This document shows, piece after piece, positions 11,373-22,070 of a stretch of DNA of 64,000 nt. Below the pieces are notes generated by a model, which worked only from the letters and a program-made list of their open reading frames with translations, searched no databases and was not told the origin of the DNA. The translations under genes and the position numbers were made by a program. Origin of the DNA: Citrobacter enshiensis (GTDB lineage: Bacteria; Pseudomonadota; Gammaproteobacteria; Enterobacterales; Enterobacteriaceae); contig NZ_CP119862.1 in NCBI RefSeq assembly GCF_029338175.1, forward strand, positions 2,914,001 to 2,978,000, in the 5' to 3' direction. The first letter of the stretch is position 1. Each line of letters opens with the position of its first letter.

Positions 11373-11777
11373 TTACTGGCCAAGTGTCAGCGTTTTAAGC
11401 ATCATGCTCTTCACGGTGTTGAGTACTTCGACGTTTGCCTGGTAGCTGCGCGATGCCGACATGGTGTTCACCATCTCGCCAACCGTATCCACATTCGGCA
11501 TCTTGACGTAGCCATTGGCGTCGGCCAGCGGGTTGCCGGGTTCAAACACCAGTTTGTCGGGTGCCTGGCTTTCAATGACATCCGCCACCTTCACGCCGCC
11601 CGTCGCGGCGCCAGGTGCTGCATCAACCTGAAAAACGACCTGTTTTGCGCGGTATGGCTGACCATCTGGCCCCGTCACGCTGTCGGCGTTCGCCAGGTTA
11701 CTGGCGGCGACGTTGAGCCGTTTGGACTGCGCCGTCAGCGCCGAACCCGCAATATCAAAAATGTTTAACAACGCCAC
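11373..11777 (-). CDS. flgC: Flagellar proximal rod protein
   Basis: Rod subunit of 134 residues, standard length. It has the rod N-terminal helix ([20 protein letters not shown]) with [18 protein letters not shown], and the C-terminal [20 protein letters not shown]. It lies 3 bases after the flgB stop and 11 before flgD, so translation is probably coupled. Confidence 0.96.
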   Translation of the reverse strand: MALLNIFDIAGSALTAQSKRLNVAASNLANADSVTGPDGQPYRAKQVVFQVDAAPGAATGGVKVADVIESQAPDKLVFEPGNPLADANGYVKMPNVDTVGEMVNTMSASRSYQANVEVLNTVKSMMLKTLTLGQ

Positions 11778-11780
11778 GGA

Positions 11781-12197
11781 TTAGTTCCCTCCCTGCAGCA
11801 CGTTCATCATGCCTTTGATTTGGCTGCTCATTACGGTGAGCCCCATCTGGTATTTCAGACTGTTATCCGCAAACTGAGTACGCTCCCTGTCCATATCGAC
11901 GGTGTTACCATCGAGAGAAGGCTGGTCTGGAATACGGTAGAGAAGATCCACAGAGGGGGACGCCAGCGTCTGGGCCGGAATGTGTTGCGCAGAGGTCAGC
12001 GCCAGCGAAACACCGCTGGTTTCATCCCGTCCACGCACCATCACTTTTTTGAGTTCACTGGCGAAATCCATGTCACGCGCCTGATACCCCGGCGTATCAG
12101 CGTTGGCGATATTCGCCGCCAGCACCTCCTGACGTTGGGCACGCAAATTGAGCGCTTCTTGTTGAAAACGTAAGGCGGCATCGAGCTTGTCGAGCAT
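11781..12197 (-). CDS. flgB: Flagellar proximal rod protein
   Basis: First gene of the long flg operon; a rod subunit of 138 residues. It has the rod motif [20 protein letters not shown] near residue 30 and the C-terminal [20 protein letters not shown] helix. Transcribed away from flgA out of a shared control region that holds the FlhDC box. Confidence 0.96.
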   Translation of the reverse strand: MLDKLDAALRFQQEALNLRAQRQEVLAANIANADTPGYQARDMDFASELKKVMVRGRDETSGVSLALTSAQHIPAQTLASPSVDLLYRIPDQPSLDGNTVDMDRERTQFADNSLKYQMGLTVMSSQIKGMMNVLQGGN

Positions 12198-12255
12198 ATC
12201 TCCCCCGCAAAAGACAAAATTCAGCCGACAGCTTAAATCTCATTACGCGCGCGTT

Positions 12256-12297
12256 ATCGCCGGAATAAACGCAAAATGCGTCGCTATTTGTTGCGTT
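12256..12297. promoter_or_regulatory. FlhD4C2 box of the divergent flgA / flgB promoters
   Basis: On the minus strand a half-site AACGCAACAAATAGCG is followed by a 10-base spacer and an inverted, weaker half-site CGTTTATTCCGGCGAT. This fits the imperfect inverted repeat with a 10-12 base spacer known for the flagellar master regulator. It sits between flgB and flgA, where class 2 control is established. The second half-site is clearly less perfect than the first. Confidence 0.85.
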
Positions 12298-12355
12298 GAT
12301 GACGGCGGCACACGGGTAGAATCCAGCCATTGCTTACAACAGGCGGGAGATGACG

Positions 12356-13015
12356 ATGCAAACGTTAAAACGGGGAATCGCTGTGATGGCGCTGCTCTTC
12401 AGCCCGTTGTCGATGGCACAGGAGCTGAATGCGCAGCTAACTGACTGGTTTTCGGCGCGTCTGGTGGGGTTTAGCGATGAGGTGGTCGTCACCCTTCGCA
12501 CATCACCCAATTTGCCTGCGGATTGTGAGCAACCAGCGCTGAGTGTGCCGGGCAGTGCGAAATTATGGGGTAATGTGAACGTGCTGGCGCGCTGCGGCAA
12601 TGAAAAACGTTACCTGCAGGTCAACGTCCAGGCGACCGGAAACTACGTCGTAGCCGCCGTTCCCGTCGCACGGGGCGGAAAACTGGGCCCTGCCAGCGTG
12701 ACGCTAAAACGCGGACGTCTGGATCAGCTGCCACCGCGCACGGTACTGGATATCAATCAGATTCAGGATGCCGTCAGTTTGCGCGATCTGGCGCCCGGTC
12801 AGCCGGTACAGCTCACCCAGTTGCGCCAGGCCTGGCGAATAAAAGCCGGTCAGCGCGTGGTGGTGATCGCCAGCGGCGATGGATTTAGCGTCAATGCGGA
12901 AGGTCAGGCATTGAACAATGCGGCCGTTGCGCAAAATGCGCGTGTCCGCATGCTGTCAGGCCAGGTGGTCAATGGCACCGTCGACCCTGATGGGAATATT
13001 CTTATTAATCTATAA
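12356..13015 (+). CDS. flgA: Flagellar P-ring assembly chaperone
   Basis: Periplasmic chaperone for assembly of the FlgI P ring. 219 residues from the chosen ATG. An ATG two codons upstream sits almost on top of the GGGAG ribosome site, whereas this one has good spacing and matches the Salmonella start (MQTLKRG). A signal peptide covers about residues 1-21 (ending SPLSMA), and an SAF-like domain with PRTVLDINQIQDAVSLRDLA forms the C-terminal half. The end is DGNILINL. Read divergently from flgB. Confidence 0.95.
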   Translation: MQTLKRGIAVMALLFSPLSMAQELNAQLTDWFSARLVGFSDEVVVTLRTSPNLPADCEQPALSVPGSAKLWGNVNVLARCGNEKRYLQVNVQATGNYVVAAVPVARGGKLGPASVTLKRGRLDQLPPRTVLDINQIQDAVSLRDLAPGQPVQLTQLRQAWRIKAGQRVVVIASGDGFSVNAEGQALNNAAVAQNARVRMLSGQVVNGTVDPDGNILINL

Positions 13016-13020
13016 TACGT

Positions 13021-13047
13021 TAAAGATTTTGTTGTGGCTGCCGATAT
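13021..13047 (+). promoter_or_regulatory. Sigma-28 (FliA) promoter for flgMN
   Basis: TAAA (13021-13024) and GCCGATAT (13040-13047) are exactly 15 bases apart, as in the TAAA-N15-GCCGATAA consensus. The site lies just after the flgA stop, 64 bases before flgM, so flgM can be made both from the flgA class 2 promoter and from this class 3 promoter. Confidence 0.87.
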
Positions 13048-13110
13048 GAATAATCAACGAAATGATGATAGCTGGTCGCTACAACGCAACCCCTCGATGA
13101 GGAAAATAAC

Positions 13111-13404
13111 ATGAGCATTGACCGTACCTCACCTTTGAAACCCGTTAGCACTGTCCAACCGCGCGACACCGGCGACACGCAGGTACAAAAAACGCGTCAG
13201 GAAAAAACATCGACAACGAAGAGTGCCAGTGTGACGTTAAGCGATGCTCAGGCGAAGCTGATGCAGCCCGGTTCCAGCGATATCAATATGGAACGCGTCG
13301 AAGCACTGAAAACGGCGATTCGTAACGGTGAACTCAAAATGGACACCGGCAAAATTGCCGACGCATTGATCCGTGAAACACAGAGCTACCTGCAGAGTAA
13401 ATAA
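13111..13404 (+). CDS. flgM: Anti-sigma-28 factor
   Basis: Binds and holds FliA inactive until the hook is finished, when FlgM is exported through the flagellar channel. 97 residues, the usual size. The disordered N-terminal half is rich in Thr, Lys and Gln. The sigma-binding C-terminal half carries [20 protein letters not shown] and [15 protein letters not shown] sigma-28 promoter directly upstream gives the known feedback loop. flgN starts 4 bases after its stop. Confidence 0.96.
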   Translation: MSIDRTSPLKPVSTVQPRDTGDTQVQKTRQEKTSTTKSASVTLSDAQAKLMQPGSSDINMERVEALKTAIRNGELKMDTGKIADALIRETQSYLQSK

Positions 13405-13408
13405 AAGT

Positions 13409-13831
13409 ATGACTCGTCTGTCAGAAATACTGGATCATATGACGGCCATCCTCAATGACCTGAAAACGGTGATGGATGCCGAGCAGCAGCACTTATCTGC
13501 GGGTCAGATTAACGGTAGCCACTTACAACGCATTACAGAAGAAAAAAGCTCGTTGCTGGCCACCCTGGATTATCTGGAACAACAGCGTCGTCATGAACAA
13601 GCGGCGCAGAAAAGCGCAAATGATGATTTTGCCGAGCGCTGGCAGGTTATTACTGAGAAAACGCAGCACCTTCGCGACCAAAACCGACACAACGGCTGGT
13701 TGCTGGAAGGGCAAATCGCGCGCAATCAGCAGGCGCTTGACGTGCTCAAACCCCATCAGGAACCGGCGCTGTACAGCGCCAACGGTCAGGCATCCTCTTC
13801 CCACCGTGGCGGTAAAAAAATCTCTATCTGA
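13409..13831 (+). CDS. flgN: Flagellar export chaperone for FlgK and FlgL
   Basis: Cytoplasmic chaperone that delivers FlgK and FlgL to the export gate. 140 residues, alpha-helical, from the ATG reading MTRLSEILDHMTAILNDLK. The frame continues 12 codons upstream into flgM, but this start gives the family length. It ends in a basic HRGGKKISI tail. In an operon with flgM. Confidence 0.94.
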   Translation: MTRLSEILDHMTAILNDLKTVMDAEQQHLSAGQINGSHLQRITEEKSSLLATLDYLEQQRRHEQAAQKSANDDFAERWQVITEKTQHLRDQNRHNGWLLEGQIARNQQALDVLKPHQEPALYSANGQASSSHRGGKKISI

Positions 13832-13851
13832 TTGCCGGATGGCCGTCATCC

Positions 13852-13884
13852 CCTGTCAGACCTGCGTTTTGCAGGTCTGACAGG
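13852..13884. terminator. Perfect 14-bp hairpin between convergent flgN and murJ
   Basis: CCTGTCAGACCTGC and its exact inverted copy flank a GTTTT loop. It lies between the stops of flgN (plus) and murJ (minus), so it could end or protect both messages. There is no strong T run on either side, so 3'-end protection is as likely as intrinsic termination. Confidence 0.55.
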
Positions 13885-13901
13885 CAGTATCACTTCGCTT
13901 A

Positions 13902-15536
<1,635 letters not shown>

Positions 15537-15604
15537 TTACTACCGCCAGATGTTACAGGGTCTGCAGACCCTGCATTTTCTGAACGCCTGAAAAAACCGT
15601 CACC

Positions 15605-16528
15605 TTATTCGCTGATCGCATCGCGCCACAGTTTCTCCACCACCCGCTGCGCCAGAATCGCCTGCTCACCGGCCGTTTCCGGAACCGTCTGATTTTCCAC
15701 GCATTCAATAAAATGACGCGCGCATCCCGAAAATCCGCGCTGCTCTAAGGTGGTTTGCCAGCCGGGAATCGGTTTGTGCACCACGCCCTGCCCACGCTCT
15801 TCACGCCATTCGCGCATGTCTGTGACGTCATAAACGCCCCCGTCGGTCACCGCCTGTACAGATTCGCGCTGACTCCCGGCACGCCGATGCATACTGGTGG
15901 TGATTTGCAGCTGTTCTGCCGCAAAGTGGTGCTCGGCGTACAGCATCTCCCCCGCATCGGTGGTCAGCAACGTGCCGCTTTTCAGTTGTGATGCGCCTCC
16001 CGCCAGCCACAGGGCCGTGTCGACCACGTGCAGATAATCATCGAGCAACGTAAAACGCAGATCGTGCGGCCCAACGCTGTCAGCGCGGTGCTTGTCCATG
16101 CGTAAGGAGGTCGCCGTTGCGAGTTGTGCCTTTAAATCGCGGTACAACGGCGCAAACCGACGGTTAAACCCGACCATCAGCGTCAGCTTTTTGCGGGCCG
16201 CCAGTTCGACCAAGCGCTCGGCATCGCGCAGATTCTCCGCCAGCGGTTTGTCGACACACACGTGCACTCCGGCATTGAGTAATTCGCTGACCACCTGGTA
16301 GTGGGTTGCCGTGCTGGAGTGAACAAAAACAGCGTCACAGCTTGACGCCAGATTCACCAGTGAGTTGGCGTAAGGTATCCGCCAGCTTTCACAAATACGT
16401 AATGCTTTGTCCCGTGATGGCGACCAGGCGCCCTGTAGCGTCCAGTCGCCGGAGGTTCCCAGCACTGGCAGCCAGGCTTTTTGCGCGATCCCGCCCAGCC
16501 CCACCACACCAATCCGCAATTTTTTCAC
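15605..16528 (-). CDS. yceM: Gfo/Idh/MocA-family oxidoreductase YceM (MviM)
   Basis: Predicted NAD(P)-dependent dehydrogenase, cytoplasmic; substrate unknown. 307 residues. The N-terminal Rossmann fold has GVVGLGGIAQKAWLP (GxGxxG type). The family motif with a central Lys (VCVDKPLAENLRDAERLVE) follows at about residue 90. It starts at GTG with GGAGACTAAA before it, one base after the yceH stop, which indicates translational coupling. Its place before murJ is conserved, but a link to cell-wall synthesis is only contextual. Confidence 0.92.
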   Translation of the reverse strand: MKKLRIGVVGLGGIAQKAWLPVLGTSGDWTLQGAWSPSRDKALRICESWRIPYANSLVNLASSCDAVFVHSSTATHYQVVSELLNAGVHVCVDKPLAENLRDAERLVELAARKKLTLMVGFNRRFAPLYRDLKAQLATATSLRMDKHRADSVGPHDLRFTLLDDYLHVVDTALWLAGGASQLKSGTLLTTDAGEMLYAEHHFAAEQLQITTSMHRRAGSQRESVQAVTDGGVYDVTDMREWREERGQGVVHKPIPGWQTTLEQRGFSGCARHFIECVENQTVPETAGEQAILAQRVVEKLWRDAISE

Positions 16529-16529
16529 T

Positions 16530-17183
16530 TTAGTCTCCCAGATGCGCCAGCAACGAATCGAGCCGTTGTTTCAGCTCCGCCACTTCACTCTCCAGCGCCT
16601 CTACGCGGGCGTGCAGATCGGCAGACCCCGCCTGTGCCTGCGGTTCATCCGCCGGGGCAGCCTGTTCATCCACTTCACCACAAAACAGATGCATATAACG
16701 ACTTTCACGCTTACCCGGTTCACGTGCCAGACGCACCACATATGGGCCGTCCTCCCGGGAGGCAAGTTTCTCCAGCGTGGCTTCTACTTCCGCCATATCG
16801 CTGAATTCATACATACGGGAGGCACGACTGCGCAGTTCACCCGGCGTTTGCGCGCCGCGCAGGAGCAGCGTGGTCACGACGGCGACTTCGCCCGCACTCA
16901 ACTTTAAATTGCCAAATTCGGAGTTGCAAAAGCGCTGCTCATACTTGGTGACGCGATTGCCAAATCCGCTCACCGTGCGCAGAAAATGGCGTTTGACCAG
17001 AGCATCAAGCTGCTGCTGGACCTCATGCTCCGATAAGTTCATCACCGGTTCACGGTTGGTTTTTTGATTGCAGGCCACCACCACGCCGTTCACCGACAGA
17101 GGATATTGTTCAGGCGTCGTCACCTGTTTTTCAAGCAGACAGCCAATCACTCGCGCTTCAGTGGCGGTTAATTCATATTTCAT
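16530..17183 (-). CDS. yceH: DUF480 family protein YceH
   Basis: Conserved protein of unknown function, 217 residues from the ATG reading [19 protein letters not shown], with GGAGAAAGAG before it. The N-terminal two thirds hold two winged-helix-like units (family DUF480) with the conserved [20 protein letters not shown] segment. The C-terminus ends in a predicted coiled coil ([20 protein letters not shown]) after an Ala/Gln-rich linker. Between rimJ (26 bases upstream) and yceM. Confidence 0.93.
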   Translation of the reverse strand: MKYELTATEARVIGCLLEKQVTTPEQYPLSVNGVVVACNQKTNREPVMNLSEHEVQQQLDALVKRHFLRTVSGFGNRVTKYEQRFCNSEFGNLKLSAGEVAVVTTLLLRGAQTPGELRSRASRMYEFSDMAEVEATLEKLASREDGPYVVRLAREPGKRESRYMHLFCGEVDEQAAPADEPQAQAGSADLHARVEALESEVAELKQRLDSLLAHLGD

Positions 17184-17209
17184 TCTCTTTCTCCATCGCG
17201 TCCAGAGGA

Positions 17210-17794
17210 TTAACGTCCGGGGGTCCATTCAGTTGTTGTCAACGCCGTCAGCACGTGATCGCGCCATTGCCCATCAATCAACAGGTAATCTTTCGCGTAC
17301 CCTTCTTTTTCAAAACCGAGTCGCGCCAGTAAATCGCCGCTACGGTTATTGTGCGGCATATAATTTGCCATAATCCGGTGCATGTGTTGTGTGCGTTGCA
17401 TATAACGAATTGCCGAGCTTAAGGCTTCGAACATCAGCCCCTTTCCCTGCCACTTCTGCGCAATGGAATATCCCAGATAGCACGCATGAAACGAACCGCG
17501 TACCACGTTGGAAAAATTCGCTACGCCAATAATTTCTTTTTCGTCCGGATCGAGCAGCGCAAAATAGAATGCCGTACCCTGCTTATGAAACTCAGCGATC
17601 ATGCTCAGCCGCGCCTGCCAGCCTGACGGATAGCAGTGACTATCATCGCGAATGGGTTCCCAGGGTTTTAAAAAATGACGATTTTCTGCGTAATAATCTG
17701 CCAGACGCCAGGCATCACGCTCATGCACTAAACGCACGACCAGGCGGTCGGTTGTTAAGCGCACTTTTGGCACGTTACTGCGATAGCCAAACAT
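17210..17794 (-). CDS. rimJ: Ribosomal protein S5 alanine N-acetyltransferase
   Basis: GNAT-family enzyme that acetylates the N-terminal Ala of ribosomal protein S5. 194 residues, standard length. The acetyl-CoA binding motif is visible as [20 protein letters not shown] (around residues 105-125), followed by [20 protein letters not shown]. Good AAGGAG ribosome site. First gene of the rimJ-yceH-yceM-murJ run, divergent from mdtH. Confidence 0.95.
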   Translation of the reverse strand: MFGYRSNVPKVRLTTDRLVVRLVHERDAWRLADYYAENRHFLKPWEPIRDDSHCYPSGWQARLSMIAEFHKQGTAFYFALLDPDEKEIIGVANFSNVVRGSFHACYLGYSIAQKWQGKGLMFEALSSAIRYMQRTQHMHRIMANYMPHNNRSGDLLARLGFEKEGYAKDYLLIDGQWRDHVLTALTTTEWTPGR

Positions 17795-17925
17795 TCTATA
17801 CCCACTCCTTCCCGTAACGTCTTCACACCCCTGATAACGTTACTATACCTGCGGCCACGCACTCTGTGAAAAGTGCAAATAGCCATTTTTTGGATTATTC
17901 ACACATTTTGATGAAATCTCTCTAT

Positions 17926-18029
17926 CAAGACGGACTCTTGATAAAAAAATATTGTCCCCGCGAGGGTGGGAAAAGCCCCGGCGACACCGCAGAATAGTAG
18001 GCGCACATCTTTTTTTCCCGGGAGGGGAA
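17926..18029 (+). other. GC-rich, possibly folded leader upstream of mdtH
   Basis: The rimJ-mdtH divergent gap holds an inverted repeat (ATCAAGA CGGAC TCTTGAT at about 17927-17945). It is followed by a GC-rich block with several complementary G and C runs (17955-17990) and a T7 run just before the GGGAGGGG ribosome site. I do not recognise a known riboswitch. It may be a structured 5' leader or only promoter sequence. Confidence 0.3.
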
Positions 18030-19238
18030 ATGTCGCGCGTCTCGCAGGCGAGGAACCTGGGTAAATATTTCCTGCTCATCGATAATATGTTGGTGGTGTT
18101 GGGCTTTTTTGTGGTGTTCCCTCTTATTTCCATTCGATTCGTCGATCAAATGGGATGGGCTGCCGTCATGGTGGGGATTGCACTCGGCCTGCGCCAGTTT
18201 ATTCAACAAGGGTTGGGGATATTTGGCGGGGCCATCGCTGACCGCTTTGGCGCCAAACCGATGATCGTCACCGGCATGCTCCTACGCGCAGCCGGATTCG
18301 CCACTATGGGCATTGCCCAGGACCCCTGGCTGTTATGGTTTTCCTGCTTCCTTTCAGGTCTGGGCGGCACACTGTTTGATCCGCCGCGCTCCGCGCTGGT
18401 GGTCAAACTGATCCGCCCGGAACAGCGTGGCCGGTTCTTCTCTTTATTGATGATGCAGGACAGTGCGGGCGCGGTGATTGGCGCATTACTCGGCAGTTGG
18501 CTGTTACAGTATGATTTTCGGCTGGTCTGCGCGACTGGCGCGGTGTTGTTTATTCTCTGCGCCGCGTTCAACGCCTGGCTGCTCCCAGCCTGGAAGCTTT
18601 CCACCGTGCGTATCCCCGTCCGTGAAGGGATGGGGCGCGTCATGCGGGACAAACGGTTTGTCACCTATGTTCTGACGCTGGCAGGGTATTACATGCTGGC
18701 GGTTCAGGTGATGTTAATGCTGCCCATCATGGTCAATGATATTGCAGGTTCCCCGGCCGCCGTGAAATGGATGTACGCCATTGAAGCGTGCCTGTCACTG
18801 ACCCTGCTCTACCCCATTGCGCGGTGGAGTGAAAAACGTTTTCGTCTCGAACACCGGTTGATGGCTGGCCTGTTATTAATGTCGCTCAGTATGCTGCCTA
18901 TTGGACTGGTGAGTGATTTGCAGCAACTCTTCACACTGATTTGCATATTCTATATCGGTTCAATTATTGCGGAACCCGCCCGTGAAACGCTCAGCGCGTC
19001 ATTGTCCGATGCGCGTGCGCGCGGCAGTTATATGGGCTTTAGCCGTCTGGGACTCGCCATTGGCGGGGCGATTGGCTATATCGGCGGCGGCTGGTTGTTC
19101 GATATGGGAAAAGTAATGGCCCGACCCGAACTGCCCTGGATAATGCTAGGGATTATCGGCGTTATCACCTTTCTGGCATTGGGATGGCAATTTAGCCATA
19201 AACGTACCCCGAACGGAATGCTGGAGCCAGAAGCCTGA
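18030..19238 (+). CDS. mdtH: Major facilitator superfamily multidrug exporter MdtH
   Basis: Inner-membrane drug/proton antiporter of the DHA1 type with 12 predicted helices; E. coli MdtH gives fluoroquinolone tolerance when overproduced. 402 residues from the ATG reading [19 protein letters not shown], preceded by a very strong GGGAGGGG site. The frame is open 26 codons further up, but without a ribosome site. The MFS motif A-like [17 protein letters not shown] follows helix 2. Confidence 0.94.
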   Translation: MSRVSQARNLGKYFLLIDNMLVVLGFFVVFPLISIRFVDQMGWAAVMVGIALGLRQFIQQGLGIFGGAIADRFGAKPMIVTGMLLRAAGFATMGIAQDPWLLWFSCFLSGLGGTLFDPPRSALVVKLIRPEQRGRFFSLLMMQDSAGAVIGALLGSWLLQYDFRLVCATGAVLFILCAAFNAWLLPAWKLSTVRIPVREGMGRVMRDKRFVTYVLTLAGYYMLAVQVMLMLPIMVNDIAGSPAAVKWMYAIEACLSLTLLYPIARWSEKRFRLEHRLMAGLLLMSLSMLPIGLVSDLQQLFTLICIFYIGSIIAEPARETLSASLSDARARGSYMGFSRLGLAIGGAIGYIGGGWLFDMGKVMARPELPWIMLGIIGVITFLALGWQFSHKRTPNGMLEPEA

Positions 19239-19264
19239 TCGCTTCGCGGCTCGCTGCTGAAAAA

Positions 19265-19303
19265 ACGGCCGTTGCATCGGGTGGCCGTTATTTCAGTTTT
19301 TTC
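19265..19303 (+). terminator. Probable mdtH terminator
   Basis: AACGGCC and GGCCGTT pair across a 12-base loop and are followed, after six bases, by TTTTTT. It lies 26 bases after the mdtH stop. Confidence 0.55.
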
Positions 19304-19380
19304 TGCTGGCGCGTTGCGTGCTGGTGCCACATGCTGCTTTGTGTCAGGATTACAACACGGGCATCATGTTGAGGAACCCC

Positions 19381-19941
19381 ATGAAAAAGATTTTTTTTGC
19401 CGCTGCGTTATTAGTTAGCGGCCTGTTGGTTGGCTGTAATCAGCTCACACAGTACACGATCAGTGAACAAGAAATTAACCAGGCACTGGAGAAACGGAAT
19501 AACTTTTCCAAAGATATTGGCTTACCCGGCGTTGCCGACGCGCATATTGTGCTGTCCAATCTGAGCAGCCAGATCGGTCGGGAAGAGCCCAATAAAGTGA
19601 CGCTTACCGGCGATGCCAATCTGGACATGAGTTCCTTGTTTGGCAATCAAAAAGCCACCATGAAACTGAAGCTGAAAGCGTTGCCGGTCTTTAACAAAGA
19701 GAAAGGCGCCATTTTCCTGCAAGAGATGGAAGTGGTGGACGTCACGGTCACGCCAGAGAAAATGCAGCCGGTATTACAAACGCTGATGCCGTATCTCAAC
19801 CAGTCGCTGCGCAATTATTTTAATCAGCAACCTGCCTACGTTCTGCAAGAAGACAGCAGCAAAGGCGAAGCGCTGGCGAAAAAATATGCCAAAGGGATTG
19901 AGGTGAAACCGGGTGAAATCGTCATCCCGTTCACCAATTAA
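19381..19941 (+). CDS. yceB: DUF1439 lipoprotein YceB
   Basis: Predicted outer-membrane lipoprotein of unknown function, 186 residues. The start [19 protein letters not shown] gives a signal peptide with a lipobox (LVGC, Cys 19). The frame extends 21 codons upstream without a signal-peptide-like start, so the shorter form is taken. The mature part is a lipid-binding-like (SMP/TULIP-type) fold by family knowledge (DUF1439). Single gene with its own terminator. Confidence 0.92.
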   Translation: MKKIFFAAALLVSGLLVGCNQLTQYTISEQEINQALEKRNNFSKDIGLPGVADAHIVLSNLSSQIGREEPNKVTLTGDANLDMSSLFGNQKATMKLKLKALPVFNKEKGAIFLQEMEVVDVTVTPEKMQPVLQTLMPYLNQSLRNYFNQQPAYVLQEDSSKGEALAKKYAKGIEVKPGEIVIPFTN

Positions 19942-19949
19942 CATTCCGG

Positions 19950-19973
19950 GGGCGCATTAGCGCCCTTTTTTTT
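19950..19973 (+). terminator. yceB intrinsic terminator
   Basis: GGGCGC and GCGCCC flank an ATTA loop and are followed by a run of eight T. Confidence 0.9.
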
Positions 19974-19980
19974 CGTGCAA

Positions 19981-19996
19981 ACGAAAACGTTTCCGC
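19981..19996 (+). promoter_or_regulatory. PurR operator upstream of pyrC
   Basis: ACGAAAACGTTTCCGC is a 16-base match to the purine repressor box (central AACGTTT). It lies 50 bases before the pyrC start, where PurR control is established in E. coli. Confidence 0.88.
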
Positions 19997-20009
19997 ATAT
20001 CCTTTGTTT

Positions 20010-20038
20010 CCGGCAAAAAGACCATCCCTCAGCCGGAG
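20010..20038 (+). promoter_or_regulatory. pyrC start-switch leader hairpin
   Basis: CCGGC (20010-20014) can pair with GCCGG (20032-20036), which overlaps the GGAG ribosome site. In E. coli and Salmonella the nucleotide pool chooses the transcription start: transcripts beginning a few bases upstream form this hairpin and block translation, while those starting later cannot. The sequence keeps all parts needed for that switch. Confidence 0.78.
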
Positions 20039-20045
20039 CATATTG

Positions 20046-21092
20046 ATGACAGCACCATCCCAGGTTTTAAAGATCCGCCGCCCAGACGACTGGCACGTTC
20101 ACCTTCGCGATGGCGACATGTTAAAAACAGTCGTGCCCTACACCAGTGAAACCTATGGTCGCGCGATCGTGATGCCGAACCTGGCGCCGCCCGTCACCAC
20201 CGTTGACGCGGCCATCGCTTACCGCCAGCGTATTCTTGATGCGGTACCGCAAGGACACGCATTCACACCGTTGATGACCTGCTATCTCACGGACACCCTG
20301 GATCCCAATGAGCTTGAGCGCGGATTCCATGAAGGCGTTTTCACCGCCGCAAAACTCTACCCGGCCAATGCCACCACCAACTCAAGCCACGGGGTTACGT
20401 CCACCGACGCTATCATGCCCGTTCTTGAGCGCATGGAAAAACTGGGGATGCCGCTGCTGGTACACGGCGAAGTCACCCATGCGGAGATCGACATTTTCGA
20501 TCGCGAGGCTCGCTTTATCGACAGCGTTATGGAGCCTTTGCGCCAGCGCCTGACGGCGCTCAAAGTGGTCTTCGAGCACATTACGACCAAAGATGCGGCA
20601 GAGTATGTTCGCGACGGCAACGAACTGCTGGCGGCCACGATTACGCCTCAGCATTTGATGTTTAACCGCAACCACATGCTGGTCGGCGGCATTCGCCCGC
20701 ACCTGTACTGTTTGCCGATCCTCAAACGCAATGTCCACCAGCAGGCATTGCGTGAACTGGTTGCCAGCGGTTTTAGCCGCGCTTTCCTGGGAACAGACTC
20801 GGCACCGCACGCGCGTCATCGTAAAGAGACCAGCTGTGGCTGCGCGGGCTGCTTTAACGCCCCAACGGCGCTCGGCAGCTATGCGACCGTCTTCGAGGAG
20901 ATGAATGCGTTACAGCACTTTGAAGCTTTTTGCTCACTCAACGGTCCGCAGTTCTATGGTTTGCCCGTCAACGACACCTACGTTGAACTGGTACGGGAAG
21001 AACAGCACATTCCAGAAAGCATCGCCCTGACAGACGATACGCTGGTGCCTTTCCTCGGCGGTGAAACGGTACGCTGGTCGGTGAAAAAATAA
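20046..21092 (+). CDS. pyrC: Dihydroorotase
   Basis: Zinc enzyme of de novo pyrimidine synthesis that closes carbamoyl aspartate to dihydroorotate. 348 residues from the ATG 8 bases after GGAG; an upstream in-frame ATG would lie inside the leader hairpin. Metal ligands are visible: HVHLRDG near residue 17, the carboxylated Lys in [10 protein letters not shown] near residue 103, His in LLVHGEVTH and VFEHITT, and Asp in [12 protein letters not shown] near residue 250. Controlled by PurR and the leader switch listed above. Confidence 0.97.
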   Translation: MTAPSQVLKIRRPDDWHVHLRDGDMLKTVVPYTSETYGRAIVMPNLAPPVTTVDAAIAYRQRILDAVPQGHAFTPLMTCYLTDTLDPNELERGFHEGVFTAAKLYPANATTNSSHGVTSTDAIMPVLERMEKLGMPLLVHGEVTHAEIDIFDREARFIDSVMEPLRQRLTALKVVFEHITTKDAAEYVRDGNELLAATITPQHLMFNRNHMLVGGIRPHLYCLPILKRNVHQQALRELVASGFSRAFLGTDSAPHARHRKETSCGCAGCFNAPTALGSYATVFEEMNALQHFEAFCSLNGPQFYGLPVNDTYVELVREEQHIPESIALTDDTLVPFLGGETVRWSVKK

Positions 21093-21128
21093 AAAAAACG
21101 TGGCCAACTGTTGTCAGCGGAATATTTT

Positions 21129-21148
21129 AACTGTATAAACATCCAGTA
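21129..21148 (+). promoter_or_regulatory. LexA (SOS) box of dinI
   Basis: AACTGTATAAACATCCAGTA fits the CTGT-N8-CAG SOS box. It has one base off the palindrome (CCAG for ACAG), as also in E. coli dinI. Twenty bases before the dinI start. Confidence 0.88.
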
Positions 21149-21167
21149 TATTCAACAGGGGGCCATT

Positions 21168-21413
21168 ATGCGTATTGAAGTCACCATTGCAAAAACTTCT
21201 CCTTTACCTGCTGGCGCGATAGACGCGCTGGCCGGTGAACTCTCCCGTCGTATTCACCACCATTTTCCGGATAACGAAGGCAACGTCACCGTTCGCTATG
21301 CCGCCGCAAACAATTTGTCGGTCATTGGCGCGACAAAAGAGGATAAAGAGCGCATCAGCGAAATTCTGCAAGAAACGTGGGAAAGCGCAGATGACTGGTT
21401 TATCAACGAATAA
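21168..21413 (+). CDS. dinI: DNA damage-inducible protein I
   Basis: Small SOS protein that binds RecA filaments and modulates their co-protease activity. 81 residues from the ATG reading MRIEVTIAKTSPLPAGAID, with AGGGGGCC before it; the longer frame 19 codons upstream would start before the LexA box. Acidic C-terminal helix (ISEILQETWESADDWFINE) is typical. Confidence 0.95.
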   Translation: MRIEVTIAKTSPLPAGAIDALAGELSRRIHHHFPDNEGNVTVRYAAANNLSVIGATKEDKERISEILQETWESADDWFINE

Positions 21414-21440
21414 TAAATGATATGCAGTAATGTTCATTTT

Positions 21441-21463
21441 GCCGGGTCGCCCCGGCTTTTTTT
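21441..21463 (+). terminator. dinI intrinsic terminator
   Basis: GCCGGG and CCCGGC around a TCGC loop, followed by seven T. Confidence 0.9.
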
Positions 21464-21527
21464 ATTTGCGCAACTGTTCGGATTTTAAGCTATTCCTCAT
21501 CTTAAATGCACTATATGCCAATAAAGC

Positions 21528-21555
21528 ATGAACAATATGCTGTTTTATTGTTCAT
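21528..21555. repeat. 9-bp inverted repeat upstream of bssS
   Basis: ATGAACAAT and ATTGTTCAT are exact inverted copies separated by 10 bases, in the AT-rich region 150-175 bases before bssS. It could be a regulator operator or an RNA hairpin; there is no poly-T tail, so it is not a terminator. Confidence 0.5.
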
Positions 21556-21702
21556 CCAATTCTTAAAAAGCAGAAATTTGTGCTGCTCCCTCTTTAAATT
21601 TTCAGTGAATACCCTTATTTATTGATATACTGAAATTGCTTCAGATAAAACACGCATTGAACCTCGAAAACCGTTGTCTAGTAACACGTATTAGGGGGCA
21701 TG

Positions 21703-21957
21703 ATGGAAAAGAATAATGAAGTCATTCAGACTCATCCGCTCGTAGGGTGGGACATCAGCACCGTTGATAGCTATGATGCGCTGATGCTGCGTTTGCACTA
21801 CCAGACCCCGAATCGCCCTGACCCGAATGGAACTGAAGTTGGTCAGACGCTCTGGTTAACCACTGATGTTGCCAGACAATTTATTTCGATTTTAGAAGCA
21901 GGAATCGCCAAAATTGAATCTGGCGATTACCAGGTAAATGAATATCGTCGTCATTAA
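21703..21957 (+). CDS. bssS: Biofilm regulator BssS
   Basis: Small cytoplasmic protein linked in E. coli to biofilm formation and indole/AI-2 signalling; mechanism unknown. 84 residues. Two consecutive ATGs exist; the second has better spacing from AGGGGGC and gives the E. coli length. Strongly conserved (HPLVGWDISTVDSYDALMLR). The few differences from E. coli lie around NRPDPNG. Own terminator. Confidence 0.93.
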   Translation: MEKNNEVIQTHPLVGWDISTVDSYDALMLRLHYQTPNRPDPNGTEVGQTLWLTTDVARQFISILEAGIAKIESGDYQVNEYRRH

Positions 21958-21977
21958 CGTGACGAGAACCTCCTCTC

Positions 21978-22003
21978 AAAGGCACCTTCACGGTGCCTTT
22001 TTT
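21978..22003 (+). terminator. bssS intrinsic terminator
   Basis: AAAGGCACC and CGGTGCCTTT pair around a TTCA-type loop and run into T. Confidence 0.9.
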
Positions 22004-22070
22004 ATTTCCAGGTTGAATAACGCCGGTCAGTTATTTACCCTGCAATAATCGTGATAGCAGAGAGAAGCTG

